Origin: an uncultured Alphaproteobacteria bacterium
GTDB lineage: Bacteria > Pseudomonadota > Alphaproteobacteria > Caulobacterales > Hyphomonadaceae
Reading direction: 5' to 3'
Length of the DNA stretch: 64,000 nucleotides
Assembly: GCA_903831255.1 (NCBI GenBank)
Contig: CAIKWZ010000024.1
Coordinates: forward strand, 48,614 to 112,613
Below are positions 25,623 to 35,066 of this stretch, piece by piece; position 1 is the first letter of the stretch, and each line of letters begins with the position of its first letter. A program made the position numbers and the translations under genes. The notes under the pieces were generated by a model, which saw only the letters and a list, made by a program, of their open reading frames with translations, made no database searches and was not told where the DNA came from.

Positions 25623-27401
25623 ATGCGCCTTGCACTGCTGTTCGCCGTTTCGGTCCTGACCCTTGCAGGATGCGCCGTCCCCCCTGCGAGTGATATGGGG
25701 CGTCCATCGACGTCATCCGAGGGCACCTCGAGCGCACGCGAGTGGCGCCTGAAAGGACGGGCTATGGCTGCAGCGGCCGACCCGCGCGCCGTTCAGGCCG
25801 CGCTGGATGTGATGAAGGCTGGCGGCAGCGCGGTGGACGGCGCTATCGCGGCCCATACGGTCCTTGGGCTGGTCGAACCCCAGAGCTCCGGCCTTGGAGG
25901 CGGCGGGTTCATGGTGGTCTACGATCGACGCTCGAACACAACAAAGGTTTTTGACGGTCGTGAAGCGGCTCCCGCGACGGCCACCCCTGACCTGTTTTCC
26001 TGGCAGGGAAAGCAGCTGGGCTTTGGACCCGCTGTGTTTTCCGGCAAGTCGGTCGGAGTGCCCGGTGTCGTCGCCCTTTATAAGACGGCTCATGACGAAT
26101 ACGGGAAATTGCCGTGGAAGCAGAACTTTGAGGCGGCCATCGATCTCGCCGACAAGGGCTTCATCGTCTCCGAACGTTTGTCGCGGTCTCTCGATAATCC
26201 GCGCTTTATCCGTGGACCGCTCGGCACAGATCCCGTTTCCCAGGCCTACTTCTTTCCCGAAGGCAAGCCTCTGGCGCCTGGATACAGACGAACCAACAAG
26301 GATTACGCCGATGTCCTGAAGGCGGTTGCGACCTCGGGTCCGGCGGCGTTTTATGCCGGAAGCATCGCTGACGGCATCGTCGCGGCCGTGCGCTCCGGGG
26401 ATATACCGGGCGAGCTGAGCCTCAAGGATCTTGCAGACTACAGGGTACGCACGGCTCCTGCCGTATGCGGCCCGTTCCGCAGCTACACCATCTGCTCCGC
26501 CCCGCCGCCCTCCTCCGGCGGTATGGCGATGAACCAGCTCATGGGCCTCTATGACGCGATCCGGAACACCTCCGCAGGGACCAGCGAGGCCGACAGGCTT
26601 CGGGATTTCGTGATCGCGGAACAGCTCACCTATGCGGACCGCGATCATTACGTCGCCGATGCAGCTTTTGTGACGGTTCCGATGAAGGATCTCCTTCATC
26701 CGGACTATATCCGCTCAAGGGCCGCCTCAGGGTTCAAACCAGGAGACAAGCCCGAGCCCGGCGATCCGGGCGCAGTCCTCCGACAAGCGCCGATAATCGA
26801 CATGTGGGGACGCGACGCGACCACGCCCAGAGCGGGAACCACTCACATGTCGTTTGTCGATTTCGAAGGCAACGCCGTCTCTTTCACAGCGACGATCGAG
26901 GGACCATTTGGTTCCTCGCGTTTCACGAACGGCTTCCTTCTCAACAATGAGCTTACTGATTTCTCTCTGACCCCGACAATGAACGGCAAGCCGGTCGCCA
27001 ATGCGCCGGGCCCCGGCAAGCGCCCGCGCTCTTCCATGTCGCCGACCATCGTCTTTGACGGCAATGGCGATCTGTTCATGGTCACAGGCTCTCCGGGCGG
27101 CAACTCAATCATCGGCTATGTCGCCAAGACGCTTGTGGCCGTTCTCGACTGGAACCGAACCGCCCAGGAAGCGGCCGGTCTGCCCAATATCGTCGCTCGC
27201 GGACAAACGGTCAGGGTCGAGTCCACCGATGAAACCGGAAAGGCCTGGGCGAGCATGCTGACGAAAGCCGGGTTTAAAGTGCAGGAAGTTGAGGGTGAAA
27301 TGTCTGGTCTTCACCTCATCGTCGCAAGACAGTCGACGCTTGAGGGCGGCGCGGATCCGCGAAAGGACGGGGCGGCGATCGAAATCGTCAAAGGGCGATG
27401 A
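25623..27401 (+). CDS. ggt: Gamma-glutamyltransferase, lipoprotein
   Basis: A 592-residue Ntn hydrolase that cleaves or transfers the gamma-glutamyl group of glutathione and related compounds. The signal peptide MRLALLFAVSVLTLAGC carries a lipobox, so it should be envelope-anchored. The autoprocessing site is at AGTTHMS, with predicted nucleophile Thr406. The substrate-binding SGGGGF-like GLGGGGFMVVYD and ASRGQ-equivalent EAAPATAT segments and the oxyanion GSPGGNSI are present. A GGGGGCC ribosome-site-like run precedes ATG 25623. The M19 dipeptidase lipoprotein 3.4 kb away could act on its Cys-Gly product. Confidence 0.94.
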   Translation: MRLALLFAVSVLTLAGCAVPPASDMGRPSTSSEGTSSAREWRLKGRAMAAAADPRAVQAALDVMKAGGSAVDGAIAAHTVLGLVEPQSSGLGGGGFMVVYDRRSNTTKVFDGREAAPATATPDLFSWQGKQLGFGPAVFSGKSVGVPGVVALYKTAHDEYGKLPWKQNFEAAIDLADKGFIVSERLSRSLDNPRFIRGPLGTDPVSQAYFFPEGKPLAPGYRRTNKDYADVLKAVATSGPAAFYAGSIADGIVAAVRSGDIPGELSLKDLADYRVRTAPAVCGPFRSYTICSAPPPSSGGMAMNQLMGLYDAIRNTSAGTSEADRLRDFVIAEQLTYADRDHYVADAAFVTVPMKDLLHPDYIRSRAASGFKPGDKPEPGDPGAVLRQAPIIDMWGRDATTPRAGTTHMSFVDFEGNAVSFTATIEGPFGSSRFTNGFLLNNELTDFSLTPTMNGKPVANAPGPGKRPRSSMSPTIVFDGNGDLFMVTGSPGGNSIIGYVAKTLVAVLDWNRTAQEAAGLPNIVARGQTVRVESTDETGKAWASMLTKAGFKVQEVEGEMSGLHLIVARQSTLEGGADPRKDGAAIEIVKGR

Positions 27402-27436
27402 CGCCGCACTCGGATTTAGCAGGGCCGCGGGGGCGT

Positions 27437-28786
27437 TTACTGGCTACGCGCGGGCAAGGTCAGACGAAAAACCGCGCCCGAAACGCCTGATCGAACGAGC
27501 TCAACGTCTCCGCGCATCCCTCTCGCCAACTCTCGAGCGATCGCGAGACCCAGACCCGCGCCATCGCGTGAAGCAGACCCCGAGAACGGGAGAAAAAGCC
27601 TTGGAACGACGGCGGGCGGCAGACCCGGTCCGTTGTCTGCGACATCGATCGAGACAACATCGTCCTGCCTCACAACGGACACCCTGATGGCAGGGGGATC
27701 CCGCCGGCATTCCTGCTCGGTGACCGCCCTCGCCGCATTGCGCATCAGGTTTGCGATGATCCGATGAATATGCTCGGGATCACCAAGAACCGACGGCCGG
27801 CCGGGGCACTCAAGCTTCCACGAAACGGCTGGCCACCCTGCGAGGGCCTCCAGCGCAGCCTCCTCAATGATCGGCGCAAGGTTCACCGGCTGCAGACTGG
27901 GACCTGGAGGATCAGCCCGACCGTAACGAAGGGTCGCCTCAGCCAGCCCGATGGCTCTTTCTATCGCGCGCTCCAGACGGGGCGCCGCCCGCTTGACCCG
28001 CGGATCATCCGACTGTGACAGGCCCTCCGAGACGATCTGCGCCGCCGAGAGCGAATTGCGAAGATCATGGTTGATCTTGGCCATCGCCTCGCCAAGGTCG
28101 GCGAGACGTTTGCGCTGGCGGAGAAAGGCCGACACCTGCCTCTGCATGTCCTGAAGCGCCCGATAGGCCGTCTGCATCTCGTCGGACCGGCCGGGCCGGA
28201 ATGGCCTGATCTCCTCCTCGGGAGACGCGGCGAAGCGCACCAGCGAACCGGTCAGCCCCTGCATCGGCCGCACGACCAGACGGTAAATAGCGAGGTAGAT
28301 GAGCGCGCCGACGATCCCTGAAATCATCAGAGACACAACAAGAAGCGTGCGGGAAAACCTCAGGAGATCCTTGCGCAGGGCCGCTTCCGGTACAATCACT
28401 TCCATCGAGGCGTCGTCGGTCATGGAGGGAACGACCAGTATCTGCAGAAAGCGCCCTCGAGGGGCCAGCAGGTGTGCGAAGGTCCCGAGAACGGATGGGC
28501 CGGCATTATCCGTCCTCATATCGATCTGAACCAGCGGTCCGCCAACTTCTACCGCGGAGGCCAGAACAAGCTCCCGAAAATCCTCCCCCTCCACAGCCAC
28601 GGATATGACCTGAGCCTGATCAAGAAGCTCGCGAGAGAGACCGTCGCTCACACGGCCGTCCGGCGCGGCTTCAACCGCGAGGACAGCGATCTGAGCCGCC
28701 TGCGCGCGATCCAGCAGCCAGCCGTTACGATAGCTTGCCGCCAACAGCGGATAGATGACGGCGACGGCAAACAGGACGAAGCCCAC
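27437..28786 (-). CDS. Sensor histidine kinase (5' end uncertain, possible frameshift)
   Basis: A 449-residue kinase as drawn from GTG 28786. The N-terminal TM is near 1-18, the periplasmic sensor at about 20-140, the second TM near 145-168, then a HAMP-like linker. The H-box is AKINHDLRNSLS, the N-box NLMRNAARAV, the G1 box DNGPGLP and the G2 box GAGLGLAIARELA. Upstream of GTG the same frame still encodes family-like SGLSGRLLLLTV, but no ATG or GTG start exists before an in-frame stop. ATG 28866 is in another frame and would join if one base were added at T7 (28819-28825) or C7 (28856-28862). No response regulator is adjacent. Confidence 0.85.
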   Translation of the reverse strand: MGFVLFAVAVIYPLLAASYRNGWLLDRAQAAQIAVLAVEAAPDGRVSDGLSRELLDQAQVISVAVEGEDFRELVLASAVEVGGPLVQIDMRTDNAGPSVLGTFAHLLAPRGRFLQILVVPSMTDDASMEVIVPEAALRKDLLRFSRTLLVVSLMISGIVGALIYLAIYRLVVRPMQGLTGSLVRFAASPEEEIRPFRPGRSDEMQTAYRALQDMQRQVSAFLRQRKRLADLGEAMAKINHDLRNSLSAAQIVSEGLSQSDDPRVKRAAPRLERAIERAIGLAEATLRYGRADPPGPSLQPVNLAPIIEEAALEALAGWPAVSWKLECPGRPSVLGDPEHIHRIIANLMRNAARAVTEQECRRDPPAIRVSVVRQDDVVSIDVADNGPGLPPAVVPRLFLPFSGSASRDGAGLGLAIARELARGMRGDVELVRSGVSGAVFRLTLPARSQ

Positions 28787-28947
28787 TGTGAGAAGCAGCA
28801 GACGCCCGCTCAGTCCCGAAAAAAACGATGCGGTCCCGGTCGCCTCCTGGCTTCCGGGGGGGTCATCCCTGACGTTCGTCTCAGCGCCGCTCAGCCTTCC
28901 AGCCCTTCTTCATCCAATGGACCCAACAGTCCGGATCACTACAGCCG

Positions 28948-29787
28948 TCATCGCAACCCACGCTCAGACACGCTTGAAGCAGCCCCCGAACGGCGCGTTC
29001 CCGCCAATCCGATATCAGGCAATCCGAGACGCAAGGCCAGATGTCTGTACGCCACAGGCAGGAGCGCCAGAAGACCCAGCGCTCCCAACGCCGGGGCAAG
29101 CTCAAACCCAATAGCCTTCGGATCAATCGCTCCCCCGGACAGCAGGGTCGAGCGGAGGCCCGCGCCGAGAACAGCGTAGGCCGCCATGCTGGGAATGAGG
29201 CCAAGAACGGTCGTCAGGAGGAAGTCGCGTAACCGGACGCCCACGAGGCCAGGCAGGAGATTAACGATCGGATAGGGTATGAAGAGGAATCGCATCGCCA
29301 GCATGTAGCTAAACGCGTCCCGGCGAACGCCGTTCTCAATCCGACCCGCCCAAACTGCAAATCGCGAGAGGAACCAGGGTCGTAGAATGGAACGGGAGAC
29401 GAGAAAAAGCATAACAGCTCCGGACGTGCCGCCGCTCAGGCTCAATGCGAGCGCCACAGGCCATCCAAAAAGGTATCCTCCGGCCACCGTGCCCCAGAAC
29501 AATACGCCCGGCAGCATCAATACCGTTCCCAGAGCGTACAGAACGAAGTAGGCCGAGATGACCAGAGCAGGATGCTGGTCTCCCAAGGCCAAGACGTCCT
29601 GAACAACGCTTCCCCAGCCCGGACCCGAGGATACAAGCGCCCATGCGCTGCAGACCGCTGCAACGAGGAACGCTCCGGCCAGCAGCGCCCCTACGGACGA
29701 CGCAAGCCTTGCGCCCTTCCCCTGAAGCTCGGCTCGCGCCTGTACTGGTCCGCCGTACACGGCGACCTCCATGACTGAAGTCCACAC
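28948..29787 (-). CDS. TVP38/TMEM64 family (DedA-like, VTT domain) membrane protein
   Basis: A 279-residue inner-membrane protein. TM segments are visible near residues 33-53, 75-95, 100-125, 165-185, 195-215 and 230-250. The conserved VTT/SNARE-associated block FWGTVAGGYLFGWPVALALS..G.TSGAVMLFL and the later RFLFIPYPIVNLLPGLVGV..RDF are characteristic. Family members are linked to lipid scrambling or envelope homeostasis; the specific role is unknown. It precedes the histidine kinase on the same strand (about 80 bp) and is divergent from rpmH. An internal Met 6 is an alternative start. Confidence 0.88.
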   Translation of the reverse strand: MWTSVMEVAVYGGPVQARAELQGKGARLASSVGALLAGAFLVAAVCSAWALVSSGPGWGSVVQDVLALGDQHPALVISAYFVLYALGTVLMLPGVLFWGTVAGGYLFGWPVALALSLSGGTSGAVMLFLVSRSILRPWFLSRFAVWAGRIENGVRRDAFSYMLAMRFLFIPYPIVNLLPGLVGVRLRDFLLTTVLGLIPSMAAYAVLGAGLRSTLLSGGAIDPKAIGFELAPALGALGLLALLPVAYRHLALRLGLPDIGLAGTRRSGAASSVSERGLR

Positions 29788-29926
29788 GACACATGAGGCG
29801 GCCCGAACCGCTTCATTCGCTCTGCGTGCCTAGGAAAAAGGGGTAAATTAAGGCCGCCAGCATCTGGATCAATTTTCGTTCAGGAACCAGATGGACGAGG
29901 TTTTCCGCTCACCGTCGGCATACGAC

Positions 29927-29955
29927 TTGACTCATAGGGCTGCGCAAGGTAGTTC
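29927..29955 (+). promoter_or_regulatory. Candidate sigma-70 promoter of rpmH
   Basis: TTGACT (29927-29932), 17-bp spacer, TAGTTC (29950-29955), about 35 bp before the rpmH start. It is the best -35/-10 pair in the 202-bp gap and would drive the rpmH-rnpA-yidC-engB unit. Confidence 0.5.
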
Positions 29956-29989
29956 CCGCCCCTTCCTGAAGGATCAAGGGGCGTGAGCC

Positions 29990-30130
29990 GTGTCCACAAA
30001 GCGGACTTTCCAGCCGAGCAACATCAAGCGCAAGCGTCGCCACGGCTTCCGCTCGCGGATGGCCACGAAGAACGGCCAGAAGGTCCTGGCGAGACGCCGG
30101 GCCAAGGGCCGCAAGCGTCTGAGCGCCTGA
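29990..30130 (+). CDS. rpmH: 50S ribosomal protein L34
   Basis: A 46-residue, very basic protein: [19 protein letters not shown] followed by [20 protein letters not shown] and the KRLSA end, the near-invariant L34 sequence. It binds 23S rRNA in the large subunit. The start is GTG 29990, giving two extra N-terminal residues compared with the common MKRTFQPS; a GTG a few bases earlier is out of frame. An AAGGATCAAGGGG purine-rich stretch supplies the ribosome site. rnpA follows after 62 bp, the universal rpmH-rnpA order. Confidence 0.98.
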   Translation: MSTKRTFQPSNIKRKRRHGFRSRMATKNGQKVLARRRAKGRKRLSA

Positions 30131-30192
30131 TAGAGGCGGTATCGGAGACGATACCCCCAGTTCAGGGCTCCAGAGTTTCACATTCGATTTCT

Positions 30193-30585
30193 GTGACCCG
30201 ACTTCGCGTTCGAAGAGAATTTCTCTTTGTTGCGGATGGGTTTTCCGAGCGACGTCGGCATCTGGTCGTGCAGGCGCGCCGCAGGCTGACGCACCGCCCC
30301 GAGGCCGGCGCCGGTTTCACCGCGACAAAAAAGGTCGGAAACTCGGTTGCGCGAAACAGGTCCCGCAGACGCCTTCGAGAGGCCGCTGCGTCGTGGCTTC
30401 CCTTTTTGGGGGAGTCAGGAACCGATTATGTCTTCATCGCGCGGCAAGAGACAGGGACATGTGAGTGGACCGGTTTGCTTGACGAGATGGAAAGCGCATT
30501 GATAAGCCTCCGGCGTCGGCTGGACGCCGGCGCCGAGGAAGGCCTAAGGGCACGTACAGGCCGCTCTCCCGCAAAAAAGGGCTGA
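30193..30585 (+). CDS. rnpA: Ribonuclease P protein component
   Basis: A 130-residue basic protein that assists the RNase P RNA in tRNA 5' maturation. The RNR motif region ATKKVGNSVARNRSRRRLRE and the preceding RLRVRREFLFVADGFS and LVVQARRR segments are diagnostic. The frame is open for 70 codons upstream, overlapping rpmH in another frame; I chose GTG 30193 because family similarity begins there. Its ribosome site is weak. The C-terminal tail (about 20 residues) is longer than in E. coli. yidC begins 3 nt after its stop; the usual small yidD gene is absent. Confidence 0.93.
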   Translation: MTRLRVRREFLFVADGFSERRRHLVVQARRRLTHRPEAGAGFTATKKVGNSVARNRSRRRLREAAASWLPFLGESGTDYVFIARQETGTCEWTGLLDEMESALISLRRRLDAGAEEGLRARTGRSPAKKG

Positions 30586-30588
30586 CAG

Positions 30589-32379
30589 ATGGAACAGAAC
30601 GACCAGCGAAATATGATGCTGGCGATCGTCCTCATGGTCGTCCTGATGTTTGGCTACTCGACCTTCGTCCTGGAGCCGCAGGCTCGCCAGGAACGGGCGG
30701 CTCGTGCGCGCGCAGTCGCAGAGCAGGTTCAGGCCGCGGCCGTTCAGGCTCCCAAGATCGAACGTCAGCGAGACGAAGTGGTCGCCGAGGGCCTGTCGTC
30801 TGCGGCTCGGGTGAAAGTGGAAGGCCCGGCAATCGACGGCTCGATCTTGCTCAAGGGAGCCAGGATCGACGATATCTCTCTCAAGGGCTTCTACGAGACG
30901 ATCGACGACAAGCTGGCGGACCGGCGAGAGGGAGAGATTCAGCTCCTGTCGCCCGATCAGACAGCAAGGCCCTTCTTCGCGGAAATGTACTGGAAAAGTC
31001 CCACAGGGGTGACGACCCGTGAGGCCGTCTGGACCCAGACGAGCACAGGGCCTCTCACGCCTGATAATCCTCTCGACCTGCAACTCTCCCTACAGGCGGG
31101 CCGGATTGATCGGCGCGTGACGGTCGACCAAAACTACCTGTTCACGATCTCCGACACCTTTACCAATACGAGCGCGGAAACCATCAGCATCACTCCGGAG
31201 ACATTCGTCAGGCAGAAGATGCTGCCTGATCTTCTCAAGATCGCCCGCGAAGACCAGCAGGCCCACAAGGGGGTTCTCGGCGCTTACGGGCCGAAAAAGA
31301 ACCAGATGGTCAAATATACCGACCTCAACAAAGGCAAGGGTGTCGTCGAGGAGGTCTCGACCGGCTGGATTGCTCTCACGACCAAATACTGGATGGCGGC
31401 AGCCATTCCCGACCAGCGGGAAGCGGTGACGATGCGGGCGATGGTTGAGAAGGCGAACGGAGACACCGTCTTTGAGGCAGGGTTCACGGGGGCCGCCCGT
31501 TCGATCGCCCCGGGAGCAAGTGCGACGGCGTCCTCGCGAATTTTCGCCGGCGCCAAGCGCGTATCTGTTCTTGAAGCCTATCAGAAGACAGCGGGCATTC
31601 CAGATTTCACAGATGCTGTGGACTGGAGCTGGCTGTGGTTCATCACCAAGCCGTTCTTCTGGATGCTGCAAACCTTTCAGAACTGGTTCGGGTCGTTTGG
31701 ACTCGCCATCCTTGCCGTCACCGTCGTTGTGAAAACGGCCTTCTTCCCGGTCCAGATGAAGGTTTACGAGAGCATGTCCAAGCTCCGGAAGCTGCAGCCT
31801 GAGATGGAGGAGATCCGCAAGCGCTTTGAGGCGGATCGGGCGCGGCAGCAGCAGGAGGTGATGAAACTCTATCAGAGGGAGAAGGCCAACCCTCTGGCGG
31901 GCTGTCTTCCGCTCATCCCTCAGGCCTTCGTTTTCTATGCCCTCTATCACACCCTCATGGTGTCTCTGGAGATGCGCCATACGCCCTTCTACGGGTGGAT
32001 CAAGGATATGTCGGCGCCCGACCCCACCACGATCTTCAACCTCTTCGGACTTCTGCCCTGGGATCCCGCAGCCCTGCCCCTGATCGGCAGCTTCCTGATG
32101 ATCGGAGTGTGGCCACTGCTTTACGGACTGACGATGTGGGCCCTGCAAGGCATGTCGGCTCCGCCGACAGACCCGACGCAAAAAATGATCATGCAGTTCC
32201 TTCCTCTCATTTTCCTCATTCTCTTCGCAGGCTTCGCGGCCGGCCTCGTCATCTACTGGGTCTGGTCGAACGCCATCACCATGGTGCAGCAGTACGTCAT
32301 CATGCGTCGAAACGGCGTTGAGACGGAGTTCGACAAGCTGCTGAAACGCCTCCTGAACCGCAAGGCGGGAGCCTCATAG
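30589..32379 (+). CDS. yidC: Membrane protein insertase YidC
   Basis: A 596-residue insertase for inner-membrane proteins, acting alone or with SecYEG. TM1 is at residues 7-24. A long periplasmic beta domain follows to about 340, and the conserved core with five TMs begins at WFGSFGLAILAVTVVVKTAFFPVQ (about 365-388). PEMEEIRKRF.AD..RQQ and NPLAGCLPLIPQAFVFYALY are the family blocks. The Arg of the hydrophilic groove is in KTAFFP..-associated TM2, as usual. The C-terminus is short and basic. It is 3 nt after rnpA and 5 nt before engB. Confidence 0.97.
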   Translation: MEQNDQRNMMLAIVLMVVLMFGYSTFVLEPQARQERAARARAVAEQVQAAAVQAPKIERQRDEVVAEGLSSAARVKVEGPAIDGSILLKGARIDDISLKGFYETIDDKLADRREGEIQLLSPDQTARPFFAEMYWKSPTGVTTREAVWTQTSTGPLTPDNPLDLQLSLQAGRIDRRVTVDQNYLFTISDTFTNTSAETISITPETFVRQKMLPDLLKIAREDQQAHKGVLGAYGPKKNQMVKYTDLNKGKGVVEEVSTGWIALTTKYWMAAAIPDQREAVTMRAMVEKANGDTVFEAGFTGAARSIAPGASATASSRIFAGAKRVSVLEAYQKTAGIPDFTDAVDWSWLWFITKPFFWMLQTFQNWFGSFGLAILAVTVVVKTAFFPVQMKVYESMSKLRKLQPEMEEIRKRFEADRARQQQEVMKLYQREKANPLAGCLPLIPQAFVFYALYHTLMVSLEMRHTPFYGWIKDMSAPDPTTIFNLFGLLPWDPAALPLIGSFLMIGVWPLLYGLTMWALQGMSAPPTDPTQKMIMQFLPLIFLILFAGFAAGLVIYWVWSNAITMVQQYVIMRRNGVETEFDKLLKRLLNRKAGAS

Positions 32380-32384
32380 CCGCC

Positions 32385-33035
32385 ATGCCGTCGCCGGATC
32401 CGGACGCTCCGTTCAGCGACGATCAGATCGAAGACGGCCGAAGGCTCTTCGCAGCCCCGGCGATCTTCGTGAAGGGCGTGGTGCGCACAGACCATCTTCC
32501 TCCGGGAGATCGGCCTGAGGTCGCTTTTGCCGGCCGATCGAATGTTGGAAAATCCAGCCTGATCAACGCCCTCGTCAATCGACGTCAGCTGGCGCGGGCC
32601 TCCAATACGCCAGGCCGGACACAGGAGCTCAACTTCTTCGATCTCGGAGAGGGACGACTTCATCTGGTGGATCTTCCCGGATACGGCTTCGCGGCGGCTC
32701 CACGTCCAGCCGTGGAGGCCTGGCGACGCCTGACCCTCGCCTATCTGCGCGGACGAAGCAGCCTGAAGCGCGTCTTCCTGCTTATCGATAGCCGCCGAGG
32801 CGTGGGCGAGACAGATCATGAGGTCATGTCCAATCTCGACACTTCAGCAGTCGCCTACCAGATCATCCTCACCAAAGCGGACAAGCTCACGACTGCGGAA
32901 CTCTCATCCATCGTGAGCCAGACCCTGCCAGAGCTCAAGCGGCATCCGGCGGCTCATCCGAGGGTCCTCGTCACATCCAGTGAGAAAGGAACGGGTCTCG
33001 ACCTTTTGAGGGCGGAAATAGCGCTCCTCACCTGA
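32385..33035 (+). CDS. engB: Ribosome biogenesis GTPase EngB/YihA
   Basis: A 216-residue TRAFAC GTPase needed for 50S assembly. G1 GRSNVGKS is at residues 50-57, G2 in [11 protein letters not shown] at about 75-85, G3 DLPGYG at 96-101, and G4 TKADK near 165. The N-terminal extension of about 40 residues before the G domain is normal for alphaproteobacteria. ATG 32385 lies 5 nt after the yidC stop. argB starts 90 bp downstream, so the whole rpmH-argB run may be one transcript. Confidence 0.96.
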   Translation: MPSPDPDAPFSDDQIEDGRRLFAAPAIFVKGVVRTDHLPPGDRPEVAFAGRSNVGKSSLINALVNRRQLARASNTPGRTQELNFFDLGEGRLHLVDLPGYGFAAAPRPAVEAWRRLTLAYLRGRSSLKRVFLLIDSRRGVGETDHEVMSNLDTSAVAYQIILTKADKLTTAELSSIVSQTLPELKRHPAAHPRVLVTSSEKGTGLDLLRAEIALLT

Positions 33036-33124
33036 CGGAAATTCAGCCGCGCGGGGCCGATGAATCGCCACGAGGACTACAAGTCCCTCTTCATCACGGT
33101 GACGAAACCCGCTACATCGGCCCC

Positions 33125-34045
33125 ATGACGAACAGAACACCCCTGTCTGCAGATCCGCCGGCCGACGCCTTTCAAACGGCGCGAACGCTTTCGGAGGCCC
33201 TGCCCTATATTCAGCGATATGATCGCCAGACGGTGGTGATCAAGTATGGCGGGCACGCCATGGAGAACGATGATCTCGCGCGTCTCTTCGCCAAGGATGT
33301 TGTTCTGCTCAAGCTCCTCGGAGTTAATCCCATCGTCGTCCACGGAGGCGGCCCGCAGATCGGACGAATGCTCGACAAGCTGGGGATCAAGTCCAGATTC
33401 GAGGATGGCCTTCGGGTTACCGATGCGGCCTCGATGGAGATCGTCGAGATGGTTCTTGCAGGAGCGATCAACAAGACGATCGTGCGGGCGATCAACGCCG
33501 CCGGGGGCAAGGCGGTGGGCTTGTCCGGGACCGACGCAAATCTGATCACCGCCGTAAAAGCGACCCGGACACGGCGCGACCCTGACTCCAATATCGAACA
33601 GGTGGTCGACCTCGGGTTCGTCGGGGAGCCCGATCGTGTGGACCCCTCGGTTCTTGAAGCGCTCGCCGCTCAGGCGGAAGACGACTTCATTCCTGTTGTG
33701 GCGCCGGTCGGGGTCGGCGCGGACGGCATGAGTTTCAACATCAATGCCGATACAGCTGCAGGCGCAGTGGCTGCCGCCCTTAAGGCCAAACGACTTCTTC
33801 TTCTCACGGATGTGGTCGGGGTTCTCGACAAGTCGGGCCAACTGATCAAACAGCTGTCAAGTGAGGAAGCGCGAGGCCTTATCGCGGACGGTACTGCGCG
33901 AGACGGTATGATACCCAAACTTGAAACTGCGATGCAGGCGGTGGAAAAAGGCGTTGAGGCTGCGGTCATACTGGATGGTCGAAAACCCCACGCCCTCTTG
34001 ATGGAGTTGTTCACCGAACATGGCGCGGGAACCCTGGTACGCTAG
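33125..34045 (+). CDS. argB: Acetylglutamate kinase
   Basis: A 306-residue amino-acid kinase catalysing the second step of arginine synthesis, phosphorylation of N-acetylglutamate. [10 protein letters not shown] holds the ATP-binding Lys, [13 protein letters not shown] the phosphate loop, and [18 protein letters not shown] plus [10 protein letters not shown] the substrate site. The C-terminal arginine-sensing-type segment [14 protein letters not shown] and the N-terminal helix before the kinase domain suggest the hexameric, feedback-inhibited form. Its last 26 nt overlap the start of the DUF1036 gene in another frame. Confidence 0.97.
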   Translation: MTNRTPLSADPPADAFQTARTLSEALPYIQRYDRQTVVIKYGGHAMENDDLARLFAKDVVLLKLLGVNPIVVHGGGPQIGRMLDKLGIKSRFEDGLRVTDAASMEIVEMVLAGAINKTIVRAINAAGGKAVGLSGTDANLITAVKATRTRRDPDSNIEQVVDLGFVGEPDRVDPSVLEALAAQAEDDFIPVVAPVGVGADGMSFNINADTAAGAVAAALKAKRLLLLTDVVGVLDKSGQLIKQLSSEEARGLIADGTARDGMIPKLETAMQAVEKGVEAAVILDGRKPHALLMELFTEHGAGTLVR

Positions 34046-35066
34046 GTATCTGATCCGAATCGCACCGTTTCTGGCGCTCGGCCTTCTCCTGGCGTCGCCA
34101 GCCCACGCGCAAAACGGCTGGGAGCTGTGCAATCAGACGAGCTTCATCATCGAAGCCGCCACTGGTCGACCGGAAGGACGAACGGTGGTGATGGAGGGCT
34201 GGACCCGCCTGAGACCCGGAGAATGCAAGGTTGCTCTGCCCGCGCCCCTTAAGGCAGGTGTCAATTTCGTCTTCGCCCGCTCGTCAAAGGCCCACCGCGG
34301 GGGGCAGCGTGTCTGGAATGGCGACATTTCTCTGTGCGTGGACCCGAACGGCTCATTCGCCGTCGAAAACCCTCCCTCCTGCAGCGCGATGGGCCTTGAG
34401 GCGAGAAACTTCAGAGCGGTTCGGATCGACCGGCGCTCGGGTTGGCGCACGTTCTTTAACGAGGCGGAGCCCTTCAACAAACCCGGTCAGTCAGCTCGCG
34501 GTGCCGGACTTCAGCGACTTCTGGCGGACGCCGGGATCGACAGCGAACCGGTCAATGGATTTCTCGGACGCAAATCGAGAACCGCCATCACCTCGTTCCT
34601 GACGTCTCGCCGACTTGACCCGCGGATGCCTGACGCGCAGCTGATCGACGTTCTCGAAGAAGCGGCTCGGAACAGGTCCCTCGAAGTCGGTATGATGCTG
34701 TGTAACCGGACAGACAAGCGCATCTGGAGCGCCATCGCTCGACGAAACTCAGAGGGCCTGGAATCGAGAGGCTGGTGGGCCCTTGAGGCCGGGACCTGCG
34801 CGCGCACTGTGGACGAAAGCCTGCTTGCCGAACCGCACTATGTCTATGCCGAGATGGAGGCGCCTCAGGGTGTCCGGCGCCTCACAGGCGCAGCCCGAAC
34901 CTTCTGCACAGCCCGATCGAAATTTGCAGTTGTCGGCGCAGAGCGGTGCGTCGAGCGAGGATACCGTCAGGCCCGCTTTCTGGAAACCCCGAGCCCGGAG
35001 GATGGAAAACTGGTGTTTGAATTCTTCGAGCGCAGTTTTGGGTCTGTTGAAGCCTCCGTTCGATGA
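34020..35066 (+). CDS. Secreted DUF1036 / peptidoglycan-binding-like / DUF1036 protein
   Basis: A 348-residue exported protein. The signal peptide runs to about residue 30 ([12 protein letters not shown]). A first DUF1036 module (residues 31-150: [29 protein letters not shown]) is followed by a peptidoglycan-binding-like module (about 165-230: [20 protein letters not shown] then SRTAITSFL) and a second DUF1036 module (235-335: [29 protein letters not shown]). Cysteines recur in both DUF1036 copies. The start overlaps argB by 26 nt, and the stop overlaps the next start as ATGA. The function is unknown; a cell-wall-associated envelope role is inferred. Confidence 0.85.
   Translation: MAREPWYARYLIRIAPFLALGLLLASPAHAQNGWELCNQTSFIIEAATGRPEGRTVVMEGWTRLRPGECKVALPAPLKAGVNFVFARSSKAHRGGQRVWNGDISLCVDPNGSFAVENPPSCSAMGLEARNFRAVRIDRRSGWRTFFNEAEPFNKPGQSARGAGLQRLLADAGIDSEPVNGFLGRKSRTAITSFLTSRRLDPRMPDAQLIDVLEEAARNRSLEVGMMLCNRTDKRIWSAIARRNSEGLESRGWWALEAGTCARTVDESLLAEPHYVYAEMEAPQGVRRLTGAARTFCTARSKFAVVGAERCVERGYRQARFLETPSPEDGKLVFEFFERSFGSVEASVR

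Noticed and set aside
25713..26699. 328-codon open frame opposite the GGT gene
   Set aside because: It is entirely antisense to a well-supported gene, with a low-complexity His/Arg/Gly-rich translation.
29983..30192. Longer rnpA start overlapping rpmH
   Set aside because: The extra 70 codons lie on rpmH in another frame and do not resemble RnpA; the family sequence begins at GTG 30193.
31090..32181. 363-codon open frame antisense to yidC
   Set aside because: It is antisense to the conserved insertase core; Arg/His-rich translation without domain features.
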